Source: an uncultured Spirochaetaceae bacterium (GTDB lineage Bacteria; Spirochaetota; Spirochaetia; Treponematales; Treponemataceae). From it: a stretch of DNA of 64,000 bases. Numbering within the stretch: the first letter of the stretch is position 1; the number at the start of each line of letters is the position of its first letter. Under the pieces are notes generated by a model that made no database searches, was not told the DNA's origin, and worked only from the letters and a program-made list of their open reading frames with translations. Of the stretch, positions 17,185 through 27,867 are shown piece after piece. The translations under genes were made by a program, and so were the position numbers. The stretch spans positions 1 through 64,000 of the forward strand of contig CADANN010000010.1 in the NCBI GenBank assembly GCA_902789325.1, written 5' to 3'.

Positions 17185-19821
17185 TTATTGACCAGAAAGA
17201 GCCTTTTTCCAGCGTGCAATAGTTTGCAGAGCATTGAGCGGTGTAAGATTATCAGTATCTGTAGAAAGAATCTCTGAGATTATGATTTCTTCATCGCTGA
17301 AAAGTCCAGGATTTACAGGCTGTGACGGAGCAGCATTTGTTTCCTTAACAGAAGACTTATCATCAACATCATCCAGAATAATAGGATTATCATTTGCCAA
17401 AGCCTGAATATGGGAAAGAATTACATTTGCACGGTCGATTACATTTTGTGGAATACCGGCAAGCTTAGCAACATGAATACCATAAGAGTTTTCTGTAACG
17501 CCCTCTTTTACCTTGCGCAAAAATACAACAGAACCATTCTGTTCGAGTACATCCATACAAAGCATTTTGAGTTTAGGATGCTCCATACGAGAAAGTTCGT
17601 GATAGTGAGTTGCAAAGAAAGTCTTACAACCAATTGTGTCAAGAAGGTATTCTGAGACCGCACGTGCAATAGCAAGTCCATCTTCAGTTGAAGTACCACG
17701 CCCTACTTCGTCCATAATTACGAGAGAACGTTTTGTTGCAGCATGAAGAATATTGGCAGTTTCAGTCATCTCAACAAGGAAAGTAGATTCTCCTTTTGCA
17801 AGATTATCAGATGCACCCACGCGACAGAAAATGCGGTCAACAATACCAAGGCGGGCACTGCTTGCCGGAACATAAGAACCAGTCTGAGCCAGCAACGCAA
17901 TCAAAGCATTCTGTCGCAAATAAGTACTCTTACCCGCCATATTAGGTCCAGTAATAAGAGCAAATGCAGGAGCCTCATAGCCACCATTATCAGATTCACC
18001 GGCACTAAGCAATGCATCATTTGGTACAAACTCACCGCTCGGTAAATGATTTTCTACAACCGGATGACGGCCTTCTTTTATTTCAAAATAAGTTGATTCT
18101 TCAATTTCCGGGCGTACCCAGTTATGTTCAATGGCAGCCTGGGCAAAAGAACAAGCAGCATCAGTATTTGCAATTTCCCCAGCAACTTGAAGCAGATATG
18201 GAATGTATTGTAAAAGTGATGAACGGATTTCTACAAAAAGATCTCTTTCAAGTTCAAGGATTTTTGTAGAGGATTCGTTGAGTTCCTGCTCGAGCTGCTG
18301 CAGGCGTTCTGTAGTGTAGCGGTCTCCGTTTACAAGAGCACGACGCATAATAAAATGCGACGGTACAGCACCTAATTTTCCCTTGCTTACTTCTATAAAA
18401 TAACCGGCTGCATTTGTATATTTTACACGAAGGGTTGAGATTCCAGTTTTTTCTTTTTCTTCTGCTTCATATTCCGAAAGAATCTGATTAAAATTATCAT
18501 GGACTCCGCGCCAGTGGTCCAGTTCTTCTGACCATCCGGACTTAATAATTCCACCGTCTGTAAGTGAGGTTGCAGGATCATCAAGAATTGCGTTTTCTAT
18601 AATTTCACAGATTTTTTTTGCTTCTTCATCAGAAACAAATGAAAAGTCATACTGACCAAGATATTCTTTTACCCGAGTCCAGGATTCAAGACTTGCCCGC
18701 AAAGCCTGCAAATCTTTTGCATGAGCCCTTTCCATTGCAATGCGGCCGGCAAGGCGTTCAACATCAAGAATACCGCTTAAATCTGTTTTTACCTTATCCA
18801 GCAAACTTCTGTTTTCTACAAAATTAGCAACCTTAGTTTGACGGTCTTCTATCTGTCGCAGATTTGTAAGCGGGAACAAAAGCCAGTTACGAATAAGACG
18901 GCTTCCCATTGCTGTTTTTGTAAAGTCAACACATTCAAGCAGAGTATACTGACTTCCGCCTTCACGCATATTTGAAATAATTTCCAGATTACGACGCGAA
19001 GAATCATCCATCATCAAAAATTCGTTATCACTGTAAATACGGATAGAGCCGATATGTGGAAGAACGGCATTCGTAGTTTTTTCAAGATAGTCTAAAAGAA
19101 AGCCTGCAGGCACAACTTCTGGACTTTCTGCATCAAGACCGAAAGCTTTGAGATTTGCAGTTTTAAACTGATTTGTAAGTTTTTTGAAAGAAAGTTCTGC
19201 ATTAAAATCCCAGTCCGGATAATATGAAACAGAAAGTGCACCGTAGGCTGCCACAACTGATTGAATGTCGGCGTTATTTTTTAACGAGACAGGAAGTAAT
19301 AACTCTCTAGGCGCAGCGCGATTTAATTCCTTTCCAAAGTTTTCGGCCATTTTTGCTGCGGGCCATGAGGTTGCTCTAAAATTTGAAGTAGTTACATCAA
19401 TATATGCAAAGGCAGCCTTACTTTTAGAAACACATAAAGCTGCAAGATAGTTTGCACGACCACCATCCAGATATTCTGCTTCAACCGCAGTACCAGGTGT
19501 AATGATTTCTACAACTTTACGTTCGGTAATGCCTTTGCCGCCCTTTGGAATCTCCCCTACCTGCTCACAGATTACAATTTTTTTTCCGAGTCGTAAAAGC
19601 CGTGCTATATAGATTTTTGCTGCATGATAAGGAATACCACACATAGGCCTACCAGCCCTGTGTGTTAATGTTAAATTCAAAAGACGCGATACTTCTACCG
19701 CATCTGAATCAAACATTTCGTAAAAATCACCGAGGCGGAAAAACACTACCTCATTTTTATACTTTTCTTTAATTCCCCGATATTGAATCATCATCGGGGT
19801 GAGATTTTCTTCGTCAGCCAC
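17185..19821 (-). CDS. mutS: DNA mismatch repair protein MutS
   Basis: The 878-aa protein has the mismatch-reading motif FYEMF at residues 33-37, the connector, core and clamp domains, Walker A ITGPNMAGKSTYL near residue 630, Walker B LVIMDEVGRGTSTEDG and the THYHELS switch. MutS finds mispairs and recruits repair. It starts with GTG 2 nt after the skp stop, with no strong ribosome-binding site, so translation is probably coupled to skp. Confidence 0.97.
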   Translation of the reverse strand: MADEENLTPMMIQYRGIKEKYKNEVVFFRLGDFYEMFDSDAVEVSRLLNLTLTHRAGRPMCGIPYHAAKIYIARLLRLGKKIVICEQVGEIPKGGKGITERKVVEIITPGTAVEAEYLDGGRANYLAALCVSKSKAAFAYIDVTTSNFRATSWPAAKMAENFGKELNRAAPRELLLPVSLKNNADIQSVVAAYGALSVSYYPDWDFNAELSFKKLTNQFKTANLKAFGLDAESPEVVPAGFLLDYLEKTTNAVLPHIGSIRIYSDNEFLMMDDSSRRNLEIISNMREGGSQYTLLECVDFTKTAMGSRLIRNWLLFPLTNLRQIEDRQTKVANFVENRSLLDKVKTDLSGILDVERLAGRIAMERAHAKDLQALRASLESWTRVKEYLGQYDFSFVSDEEAKKICEIIENAILDDPATSLTDGGIIKSGWSEELDHWRGVHDNFNQILSEYEAEEKEKTGISTLRVKYTNAAGYFIEVSKGKLGAVPSHFIMRRALVNGDRYTTERLQQLEQELNESSTKILELERDLFVEIRSSLLQYIPYLLQVAGEIANTDAACSFAQAAIEHNWVRPEIEESTYFEIKEGRHPVVENHLPSGEFVPNDALLSAGESDNGGYEAPAFALITGPNMAGKSTYLRQNALIALLAQTGSYVPASSARLGIVDRIFCRVGASDNLAKGESTFLVEMTETANILHAATKRSLVIMDEVGRGTSTEDGLAIARAVSEYLLDTIGCKTFFATHYHELSRMEHPKLKMLCMDVLEQNGSVVFLRKVKEGVTENSYGIHVAKLAGIPQNVIDRANVILSHIQALANDNPIILDDVDDKSSVKETNAAPSQPVNPGLFSDEEIIISEILSTDTDNLTPLNALQTIARWKKALSGQ

Positions 19822-19823
19822 AA

Positions 19824-20348
19824 TTATAATCCAAGCTCTGTAATAACCTGATTAGTGATATCTACTGAAGAAGAATACCACAAGATTGCATTTGATTCCT
19901 GAAGACTCAAAATCATACTGTAACTTCCGCTTTCTGCAATCTTTGCCAGCGTATTATAAAGCTTTTTATAAAAATCATCTGAATTCTGCAGTGTCTTCTG
20001 CATAGATTCTAATTCTACATTCTTTGCATTTGTATATTCTGTAAGATAATCTGTTTTCTTTGTGATTTCTGCTTCTGTTTTCAATGCCTGAGCTTCATTT
20101 CCAGCATTTTCATAATCAAGTTTTTTCTGCTGAAGCTTTTTAATTGACTCAACCTGCTTATTTATTTCTTCCTGAAATTCTGCCTTCTTTTTTTCGTAGT
20201 TGCGAACTGGAGCAGAGTTTCTGAAATATGCATTATAAACTTTTGCTGTATCAACTACACCAAACTTTGTAATCTGCTGTGAAAAAGCCGGAAGGCTTGC
20301 AAAAGCAAAAACAGCAAGCGAAATTAAAAGCTTAAGATATCTTTTCAT
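19824..20348 (-). CDS. skp: OmpH/Skp-family periplasmic chaperone
   Basis: The 174-aa protein has a signal peptide (residues 1-23, ending LPAFSQ) and FGVVDTAKVYNAYF at the mature start, the usual OmpH beginning. A long charged coiled coil follows (about 50-125, rich in Lys, Glu and Gln). Skp trimers hold unfolded outer-membrane proteins in the periplasm. It lies directly after bamA, as in many diderms. AAGGA precedes the ATG. Confidence 0.9.
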   Translation of the reverse strand: MKRYLKLLISLAVFAFASLPAFSQQITKFGVVDTAKVYNAYFRNSAPVRNYEKKKAEFQEEINKQVESIKKLQQKKLDYENAGNEAQALKTEAEITKKTDYLTEYTNAKNVELESMQKTLQNSDDFYKKLYNTLAKIAESGSYSMILSLQESNAILWYSSSVDITNQVITELGL

Positions 20349-20381
20349 CGTATAAATCCTTAATTCATTTTATAACAAATT

Positions 20382-22772
20382 TTAATAGTTCACAATATTA
20401 AATGAGAGTACGAACTGGAACGGATTATCCGCAAATTTTGGCTTTCCGTCTTCAACTCTATATCGCCATGCAAACATAAGATGCAAAGGAAGCTGAGGAA
20501 TAAGGAATCGGAGACCAGGACCATAACTAAAGTAGAAGTCTTCAATTTTAAGACTTGAAGCATCCTGTACTCTTGATTTTACAGCAGCCGCATCCCAGAA
20601 ACCATCAAGACCAAGAATGCCAGGTACAAGAGGGAAACGAAGTTCAAAGCGGTTTGAAAGCATGAACATTCCCTTTGTATTTTTGTATGCTTCAGTCCAT
20701 CCGCGACCATTAAGCATACCATCAATGTAAAGTGCATTTCCTTCACTAACTTCAGAATAAGGAAGAATCATAGAAACTCCCGTATAGTTAGCAAGAACAA
20801 GTTTAAATGTCCATTTATCAGTAACAGGCAAATCAAGAAGTTTTAAATAACCTTCAAGTTTTGTATCTGTTCTGGCAAAAAACTCCTTTTCCAAACCAGG
20901 AAGAAGTCCATGCCAGGTTACACGCTGACTCATAAACCATCCTTTTGAAGGATCATAATTCAAGTCGCGGTTATCAATAGAAATATTTCCATAAACAGAG
21001 TTTGAAATACCCCATCGGTTAGCATACAAAGAAACACCAGTATCTACTGGAGCATGAATATTTTCATCAAAATAATTACACTGCAAAGAAGTTGCAACAC
21101 CACCAGACAAAGTAATAATTGCATAGTCAGGAGTCCATCTTCTAGCAAGCCCCGAACTTACAGTTGCGCTCCAGTCATTATACTCCATTGTATAACCATT
21201 CTGAATAAGCTCAAGGTTTGGAGTCCAGAAGTTTTCATAAGCACTTGATCTTTCATGCTTAAGAGAAAGTGTTGTACTAAATGAAATAGGAAGACTTCCA
21301 AGCCAGTTCTGCGAATAAGAAAAATCTATAGACTGTTCAGTATTTGAAAGCTGAGTTCCTACAGAAAGTGTTCTACCCTCGCCAAACAAGTTAGAGTTTT
21401 CAAGTTTAAGATAAAGAGAAACAGGAAGTGTTCCCGGATCTGCAGTTCCGGTAAATACAAGACCAAACTGAACAGCAGAAGTAGACTGCTCTTCTACAGA
21501 AAAAACAAGGTCTACAAGATTTTCTTCTGTACCCTGCTGAGCTTCTGGAACTACGTTAGAGAAGTAACGCAGATTCATAAGGTTTCGCAAACCGTTAATA
21601 ATCTTATCGTTAGAGAAAGTATCACCAGATTTAATTGGTATTTCGCGCTTAATTACATAATCCTTAGTTTTTGTATTTCCTTTAATGATAACATTTTCAA
21701 CGTGGCTGCGGGAATGTTCTCGAATTGTCAGGTCGTAGGAAATCTCATGTCGATCAACATCTTTTACAGGAACTGGATAGAATTCATTAGACATATATCC
21801 GTTTTCATAATAAACATTCGAAATTGCCTGAATATCTTCCTGGAACTTTGTAGCATTATAAACAGCACCAACCTTAAGTTTACGCTGCTTTAAAAGTTCT
21901 TCTTCCGAGAAAACTTCATTACCCTGAATACGGAGCCCTGAATAGGTATACTGTGCACCTTCCTGAATAATAAACAGAATAGAAAGTTCATCCCTCTGCT
22001 TTTCTTCGTTCAAGTTTGAATCAACTTTTACATCAAGAATATTGGCATCAGCATAACCTTTTTCATTGTAATATTTGATGATTGTCTGCTTATCCTGCTC
22101 AAGGGTTGAAGGCTGGTAAGCACCATCACGGAAAAGTCCTACTTCCTTAAGTGAAATTTTATTTTTAAGGGTACGACTTGAAACAATACTATTTCCAGTA
22201 AAATTGATTTCGCGGATTACAGAATTGTTTCCTTCAGAAATCTGAAAGTTTACGATAATTCCGTCTGGAGTTTCTTCTGTAGTATGTTTGATATAAGAAG
22301 CTGTATATCCCTTCTGAAGGTAGTAATTTCGAATTATTCGCTCATCAAGAAGGATTTTAGATTCTATAAAAATATCACTTGTTTTATTTTTGATTTGTTC
22401 ACGAAGTTCACCGTTTCTGATTTTTCTGTTACCTACAAAATTGATTGCAGAAATTACAGGACGCTCAATTACTTCAAATACAAGCAGAACCTTAGATTCA
22501 TCTTTTGTATCATGACGAGCATAAGGAGTGATATCATCAAAAAAATCAAGACTGTAAAGACGGTCAAGAATTTCGTTATAAGTATCAGTAGAAAAAGGCT
22601 GACCGATAAATGAACTTGTTACACCCTGCAGTTCAGACTTTTTAACATTTTTAAGGCCATTGAAATCAATTTTAGAAATCGGCTGATCCCAATACCACTC
22701 GCTATCCTGTGAAAAAGCAGCAAAAACAGTTACAAAAAACACAAAAAACAATGCACAAAACTTTCGATGCAT
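20382..22772 (-). CDS. bamA: outer membrane assembly factor BamA
   Basis: From ATG 22772 (GGAG 7 nt upstream; an adjacent in-frame GTG at 22775 is less well placed) the protein has 796 aa. A signal peptide is followed by about five POTRA domains (residues 30-430, starting ISKIDFNGLKNVKKSEL) and a C-terminal Omp85 beta-barrel with the GRGWTE and GPGLRF blocks, ending NPFQFVLSFNIVNY. BamA inserts beta-barrels into the outer membrane. It sits between tamB and skp, an envelope-biogenesis operon. Confidence 0.96.
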   Translation of the reverse strand: MHRKFCALFFVFFVTVFAAFSQDSEWYWDQPISKIDFNGLKNVKKSELQGVTSSFIGQPFSTDTYNEILDRLYSLDFFDDITPYARHDTKDESKVLLVFEVIERPVISAINFVGNRKIRNGELREQIKNKTSDIFIESKILLDERIIRNYYLQKGYTASYIKHTTEETPDGIIVNFQISEGNNSVIREINFTGNSIVSSRTLKNKISLKEVGLFRDGAYQPSTLEQDKQTIIKYYNEKGYADANILDVKVDSNLNEEKQRDELSILFIIQEGAQYTYSGLRIQGNEVFSEEELLKQRKLKVGAVYNATKFQEDIQAISNVYYENGYMSNEFYPVPVKDVDRHEISYDLTIREHSRSHVENVIIKGNTKTKDYVIKREIPIKSGDTFSNDKIINGLRNLMNLRYFSNVVPEAQQGTEENLVDLVFSVEEQSTSAVQFGLVFTGTADPGTLPVSLYLKLENSNLFGEGRTLSVGTQLSNTEQSIDFSYSQNWLGSLPISFSTTLSLKHERSSAYENFWTPNLELIQNGYTMEYNDWSATVSSGLARRWTPDYAIITLSGGVATSLQCNYFDENIHAPVDTGVSLYANRWGISNSVYGNISIDNRDLNYDPSKGWFMSQRVTWHGLLPGLEKEFFARTDTKLEGYLKLLDLPVTDKWTFKLVLANYTGVSMILPYSEVSEGNALYIDGMLNGRGWTEAYKNTKGMFMLSNRFELRFPLVPGILGLDGFWDAAAVKSRVQDASSLKIEDFYFSYGPGLRFLIPQLPLHLMFAWRYRVEDGKPKFADNPFQFVLSFNIVNY

Positions 22773-22791
22773 CACATTACTCCTACTTCCA

Positions 22792-25700
22792 TCAATAAGT
22801 AAATTTCCAAGAGAGAGTTACAGACGTGGAAGGAACAAATTGATTTTTTAATAAAGCATTAATATCAGGAGCCATATTTACACGTATATTAGCAAATGGT
22901 GACTCCAGTTCCATACCAAATTCCGGCTGGAACAGCATTTTCCCTGCTGACGCTATATCGTTTACCTTACTGTCTTCAAATGAAACATGAAGCATGGCAT
23001 CTACATAGAGCGAACTTCCCAGGTACTTACCTATATAAACAGTTGTATTGTCAAGAAAGTTACCGATAGAAATCTTTTCGGGAGTTAAATTTCTTGAAAC
23101 ACTCATATTATATGTGTTCTGTAATACGTTGGTACGTAAAGAGAATATATCAAAATTAAGCAAATTCCGCAACTTATTTTCTGCCTGACGCATTACCGTA
23201 GACTGAAGGGCATAATCAGAAGCAGCAAAAAGAATATCTGCGGCACTGTCGGAATCGGCAATTACAATTTGACCAAGCAGAGTTCGTATTTCATTTTCTG
23301 ATTTAGGCGGAACAGATGAAAATTTTGGCTGTAAATCCATAAGATACTGATCTTCTACAGAAAGAACAATTTTTACAGTCTGACCATTTTCATCCTTTTC
23401 GCGGGTTTCGGCATTTACCGTAATCATAGGATTAGAAATATCATCTTTGTTAAACTTAATTGCCCCGGACTTTATATAGAAACTTCTATTTAAATATGCA
23501 AGGTCACCAGACTTTAAGTTCAAAGCCCCGTCTACAGAATAAATGCCATCCGGTTGATTTACATATACATTCATTGCAGTATTAGGTACAAAAATACATC
23601 TTAAGAACGGATCCAGCTGAACAGAAGCATGCGTTCCAAGCGTAATAACAAGGTCTGCAATTACCTGAAGGGCGGTATCGTCAAAATCATCTGATGTCCC
23701 TGCCCCCGCGTTTCCAGAAGTAGTATTTGCCAGTGCAAAAAGCTGAGCTCCAAGATTTATGTTTTCACCGGAAATCTTTCCACTAACTTCGAGTACATTA
23801 TTTTCCAGATAAAGATTTAGATTAGTTGAAATATTACCATCGAAAGAAATTTCTGGAGTTTTGAAATTTACAAGGAACTGGTCATTCTTATAAGTATTAA
23901 TTGAACCTTCCATATGGTCCATATTCCACTTATTCAGAAGTACTATGAATTCCATTGCAAGCCGCTGATCTTTTTTTGCAGTAACTATTGTTTGAGGAAT
24001 CTGAACTTCATTATTTACAATTGCTATATCAATTTGCGGTGCAGTAAGCTTTTGTTTTGTAAGTAACGGAATTCTGACAGCTGGACTTTCAATCTGTGCA
24101 AATCCGTTAAGTTCTGGATCATCCATGGAACCTGTAATAATTATGTCGCCGGTAAGCTTTCCTGTATCAATAATCATTGCATCATCAATATTCAAGTATG
24201 AGCAAAGTTTTGCAAGATCAACATTTACATCATAAAGTTCAAGATTAGCCTGCGTCATATTTACAAGGCCATCCATCTTTGCTGCCATAAAACTTCCGTT
24301 ATCAAGATTCAATTCCAGAAGTCCGTCTTTTGTCATACTTCCATATAAACCGGCATTTGACGAAGAAGATATTTCAAAAAGATCATTAGCATATAAAACA
24401 GAAAAAGCAAGCGGAAAGTTCTTCTTAAGCAGAGAGCCTGAAAATTCTGGAGTAGAAAGTGTAACAGAAAGAGAATCTGGAATTAAACTTCCTTCTGGCA
24501 CAAGGGCATTTTCTGCAGTAAGCACCAGCGGAGCATGAATAGTTTTACCCATAGAATGAAAATCAAATTCACCGGTAGCATCAAGCCTATAGTTCGTTAG
24601 AGAAGCTGTAGCCTGAATGTTTCCAAATTTCATTCCTGAATAAAGAATATTCAAATCATTTATAGAAAGATCTCTGTCTTCAAGAACTATATTTCCGTTA
24701 CATTGCAAAATGTCTGCCGCAACAAGCATAGAAAGAGAATCAACTGAAAGTGCAACATACGGATGTTCTATGGTTCCAGACGCAAAAAGCATTCCAGAAA
24801 TAAGATTATTATCATTCTTTTGAGATGAAAAACGATTAAGGCTGAAGTTATTTATCTGCATCTGTAAGTTCAGATAGATTTTCTGAAGAAGAGTTTCCTT
24901 ATTAAGAGGTAGATGCTCCGGATTCGAAATACTTCCATCTACTACAAAACTTTCTTCACTCAAAGGATTTTTCAGATTGAGCATTAATCCCACTGAATCA
25001 AAAATGTTTTCATTAATATTCAGCATAAGGTCTGCCGAACCTTCCAGTGCAGAATACAAATCCGTATAGGCAATTGAGTCTAACTGAGCTCCGTATCTTG
25101 TAGCATTTCCAGAAAGTACGATTCTAGGATTTGTAGAAGCACTTCCAGCCTCTTCTATTTCAAGTTGTGTAAGCTTTACAGACGGGCCATCCTGTTTATC
25201 ATACTTAAATTCAGACGAAGAGGTTATGATGATTGAAGTATCCAGCAGTTTAACAGGAAGGCTCTTTGTAAGCATATGCCCCGCAAGATCTCCATTTTTA
25301 CCAAAACGAACTTCTATATCTGTGCCATAATCGCCGGTAACAGTACAGATTTCAGGCATTATGGTTCCGGCAAAATGATAAGGAATGGAAGCAGCATTTA
25401 TATCTGCTGTAAAGAACATGTCAGAAGAATCTGGAGCCTGATCAAGCGAAGCAGAGGCCTGAAGGGTATATTTTCCGGCAATGAGCGAAAGCTGATCAAG
25501 CTGAATATTTTTGTCGCTTCCGTTAAGCGAGAACATAAGAGCCTGATTATCTGATTTTGTATTAGCAAGAAGAACGTATGGTACATTATATGAAACAGAT
25601 TTTAAATCTGTTGAAGCATAAACATCACCAGAAAGCAAATAAGGCTGTAAACTGCTCTGCATAGAAAGAACACTTGACGCCTGATCCTGAGGCAAAAACT

Positions 25701-27174
25701 GTGCTGCAAGGGCTGCAAGGCTGTCCAGATAAAGACTTGAAAGTGTTATATTTGTCTGAAAATAATTCGATGCATTAAGATAACTTCCATCAACCTTTAC
25801 CATTCCCGGCTCAATTTCTTCCAGATGTGAATAGTCAGAGACTTCAAAATTAAAATCATAAGAATCTGACTGCGGAAGAACCGTAAGTTGAAGTGCAGCT
25901 AAAGAACGAGTACCGATAAATACCTGCGGAGAAAAAGCCATAAAGCCCTTATCCAGCGGGTCAAAATAAACTTCGGTTGAAATTGCATTTCCATTTGGAA
26001 GAATATATTCCGGTACTTCTATAAAGCCCGATACCTGTTTTGTCTTATAAATCAGAGAAAGCTGTGACGAAGCATTACACTTTGGACCGTTTACAAAGAA
26101 ATGAGAAAGTTCAGCCTTTTTTTCATCCCCATATAACGAAAAAGAAAGATTAGCACCACCAGGAAACACCTCATCAGGTACCGAAACATATGTATCCGTA
26201 ATAAAATTGAGAGTTTTATTGTTTATGTTACTTTTAACAATAGTATTTGTTGTTACCAGCAGGTTACGGAATTTTTGAAGTTCCAGCTGTTTTGAATTAA
26301 TTGTAACAAGCGAAAGCGGTTTAAGCTTTTCTGTACGCAACTGAGCATTTACATCACCTGTATTAAAATTATAATAAGCACCAAAAGAAACAGGATTTAC
26401 CGCTTGAATTGTATGCGCTTCTACTGTACCACCATTATAAGATGCATGAAGATTAAGCTTATTAAGTTTATAGTCTCCGTCAGTAAAATCGCGCAAACTA
26501 AGATTTATCTGAGAGCCATCAAAAGTATCTGTAAGAGAGCCCATAACAGAAATCTTACCGGAAAGATTTTTCTTTAATGAAGCTAATGAAACATTTGTTC
26601 CAGCATCTGCCTGAATATCAATTGTTTTTTTCCTAAGGGCATTACTTACACCAACCGATTTAACATTCAAAAGTGCAGACACATTCTGGTCATTATATTC
26701 AAGGTATATATTTTTTAGTTTTATATTTTCCGGAATGATTTTTTTGATTTCTGCAAGGTTTGTAGAGTTTTCACCGGAAGAGCTGAAGGTCGAAATTATA
26801 TTTACAAGTTCATCTACATCAAGATTAATTCCATCAACAATCACGCTGGAAATACCGCGCTGAAGATCTTTTCTGATAAGATTTATTATGCTGTAAGTGA
26901 CACGAGTTTTGCTGATTGCAAGCAACTGGTTACCGTCATCATCAAATACACGGATATTTCGGATATAAAAGTTTGAAAGCAGCGAAGGAGAAAGTTTTTC
27001 ATAAGATATACTGAGCCCGGTTGTGTCATGCAGCATTTTAGTAAAACCGTTGATTCTATCATTTACGCCATGAGTAATAGCTTTTTTTACCGGAGCGGAA
27101 ATAAGCAGTGCGGTAACAGCGAGAAGAATCATAATGTAACTGCGGACACGGCCGTTTTTGTATAATGAGCCCAT
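22792..27174 (-). CDS. tamB: TamB-like translocation/assembly module protein
   Basis: The 1460-aa protein has one N-terminal membrane anchor (about residues 10-30, SYIMILLAVTALLISAPVKK) and a very long stretch of repetitive beta-strands. The C-terminal DUF490 region includes GDLAYLNRSFYIKSGAIKF, NPMITVNAETRE and NEIRTLLGQIVI. TamB-type proteins form a hydrophobic groove between the membranes, linked to outer-membrane protein insertion and lipid transport. ATG 27174 is preferred over an in-frame TTG at 27183. TATAAT at 27192-27187 lies 12 nt upstream with no clear ribosome-binding site. It leads the tamB-bamA-skp-mutS series. Confidence 0.93.
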   Translation of the reverse strand: MGSLYKNGRVRSYIMILLAVTALLISAPVKKAITHGVNDRINGFTKMLHDTTGLSISYEKLSPSLLSNFYIRNIRVFDDDGNQLLAISKTRVTYSIINLIRKDLQRGISSVIVDGINLDVDELVNIISTFSSSGENSTNLAEIKKIIPENIKLKNIYLEYNDQNVSALLNVKSVGVSNALRKKTIDIQADAGTNVSLASLKKNLSGKISVMGSLTDTFDGSQINLSLRDFTDGDYKLNKLNLHASYNGGTVEAHTIQAVNPVSFGAYYNFNTGDVNAQLRTEKLKPLSLVTINSKQLELQKFRNLLVTTNTIVKSNINNKTLNFITDTYVSVPDEVFPGGANLSFSLYGDEKKAELSHFFVNGPKCNASSQLSLIYKTKQVSGFIEVPEYILPNGNAISTEVYFDPLDKGFMAFSPQVFIGTRSLAALQLTVLPQSDSYDFNFEVSDYSHLEEIEPGMVKVDGSYLNASNYFQTNITLSSLYLDSLAALAAQFLPQDQASSVLSMQSSLQPYLLSGDVYASTDLKSVSYNVPYVLLANTKSDNQALMFSLNGSDKNIQLDQLSLIAGKYTLQASASLDQAPDSSDMFFTADINAASIPYHFAGTIMPEICTVTGDYGTDIEVRFGKNGDLAGHMLTKSLPVKLLDTSIIITSSSEFKYDKQDGPSVKLTQLEIEEAGSASTNPRIVLSGNATRYGAQLDSIAYTDLYSALEGSADLMLNINENIFDSVGLMLNLKNPLSEESFVVDGSISNPEHLPLNKETLLQKIYLNLQMQINNFSLNRFSSQKNDNNLISGMLFASGTIEHPYVALSVDSLSMLVAADILQCNGNIVLEDRDLSINDLNILYSGMKFGNIQATASLTNYRLDATGEFDFHSMGKTIHAPLVLTAENALVPEGSLIPDSLSVTLSTPEFSGSLLKKNFPLAFSVLYANDLFEISSSSNAGLYGSMTKDGLLELNLDNGSFMAAKMDGLVNMTQANLELYDVNVDLAKLCSYLNIDDAMIIDTGKLTGDIIITGSMDDPELNGFAQIESPAVRIPLLTKQKLTAPQIDIAIVNNEVQIPQTIVTAKKDQRLAMEFIVLLNKWNMDHMEGSINTYKNDQFLVNFKTPEISFDGNISTNLNLYLENNVLEVSGKISGENINLGAQLFALANTTSGNAGAGTSDDFDDTALQVIADLVITLGTHASVQLDPFLRCIFVPNTAMNVYVNQPDGIYSVDGALNLKSGDLAYLNRSFYIKSGAIKFNKDDISNPMITVNAETREKDENGQTVKIVLSVEDQYLMDLQPKFSSVPPKSENEIRTLLGQIVIADSDSAADILFAASDYALQSTVMRQAENKLRNLLNFDIFSLRTNVLQNTYNMSVSRNLTPEKISIGNFLDNTTVYIGKYLGSSLYVDAMLHVSFEDSKVNDIASAGKMLFQPEFGMELESPFANIRVNMAPDINALLKNQFVPSTSVTLSWKFTY

Positions 27175-27249
27175 TTTAGCCAAATAATTATATCAGAATT
27201 TTGATACTTTATATAGTTAAAAAACAAACAACCCTCTATAATGTAATAT

Positions 27250-27858
27250 ATGATTTTGAAAAATTTTATTGTTTTTGAAGGGATTGATGGAGCCGGAACC
27301 TCCACACAAATAAAGAAACTGATAGAACGTGACACAACACGTTTTGTACCAACAGCCGAACCAACCAGTAACGAAACCGGTAAGTTTTTGCGCCGTATGC
27401 TTGGCGGAGAATTTACAGTTGATGAAAAAACGAATGCATACCTGTTCGCCGCAGACCGCTGTGAGCACATATTCGGCAAAGGTGGAGTTCAAGAACTTTG
27501 TGAAAGCGGAAAAATTGTCGTAAGCGACAGATATTTCTTTTCAAGCATGGCATACCAGAGTGTTTCTTGTGGAGAGGAACTACCAAAACTACTTAACTCT
27601 CCGTTCCCGCTACCAGAATATCTATTTTACTTTGTAATTAACCCGGAAATCTCTCTTAGTCGTGTAAATGCTCGCGGTGAACACAAGGAAATCTACGAAA
27701 CAATCGAAAAACAGAAGAAGATTGCTGCGCAGTATGAAAAAGTTATCAGCGAGTATGAAAAAAATACTTCCGAGACCGGAATGAAAATAATAAGAATTGA
27801 CGCGGAAAAGAATATTGAAGAAATTGCCGCTGAGATCTGGAATATATTAAGAAAATAA
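27250..27858 (+). CDS. tmk: thymidylate kinase with altered P-loop
   Basis: The 202-aa protein matches dTMP kinases along its length: FIVFEGIDGAG at the start, the DRY-type motif VVSDRYFFSSMAYQS, and a C-terminal lid and helix. It phosphorylates dTMP to dTDP. The P-loop reads GIDGAGTSTQ (residues 11-20), so the usual P-loop lysine (GxxxxGK[ST]) is Thr17. Some divergent Tmk proteins have such changes, so activity is not excluded. TATAAT at 27237-27242 ends 7 nt before the ATG and no ribosome-binding site is visible. Confidence 0.9.
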   Translation: MILKNFIVFEGIDGAGTSTQIKKLIERDTTRFVPTAEPTSNETGKFLRRMLGGEFTVDEKTNAYLFAADRCEHIFGKGGVQELCESGKIVVSDRYFFSSMAYQSVSCGEELPKLLNSPFPLPEYLFYFVINPEISLSRVNARGEHKEIYETIEKQKKIAAQYEKVISEYEKNTSETGMKIIRIDAEKNIEEIAAEIWNILRK

Positions 27859-27867
27859 CACGGTAAT

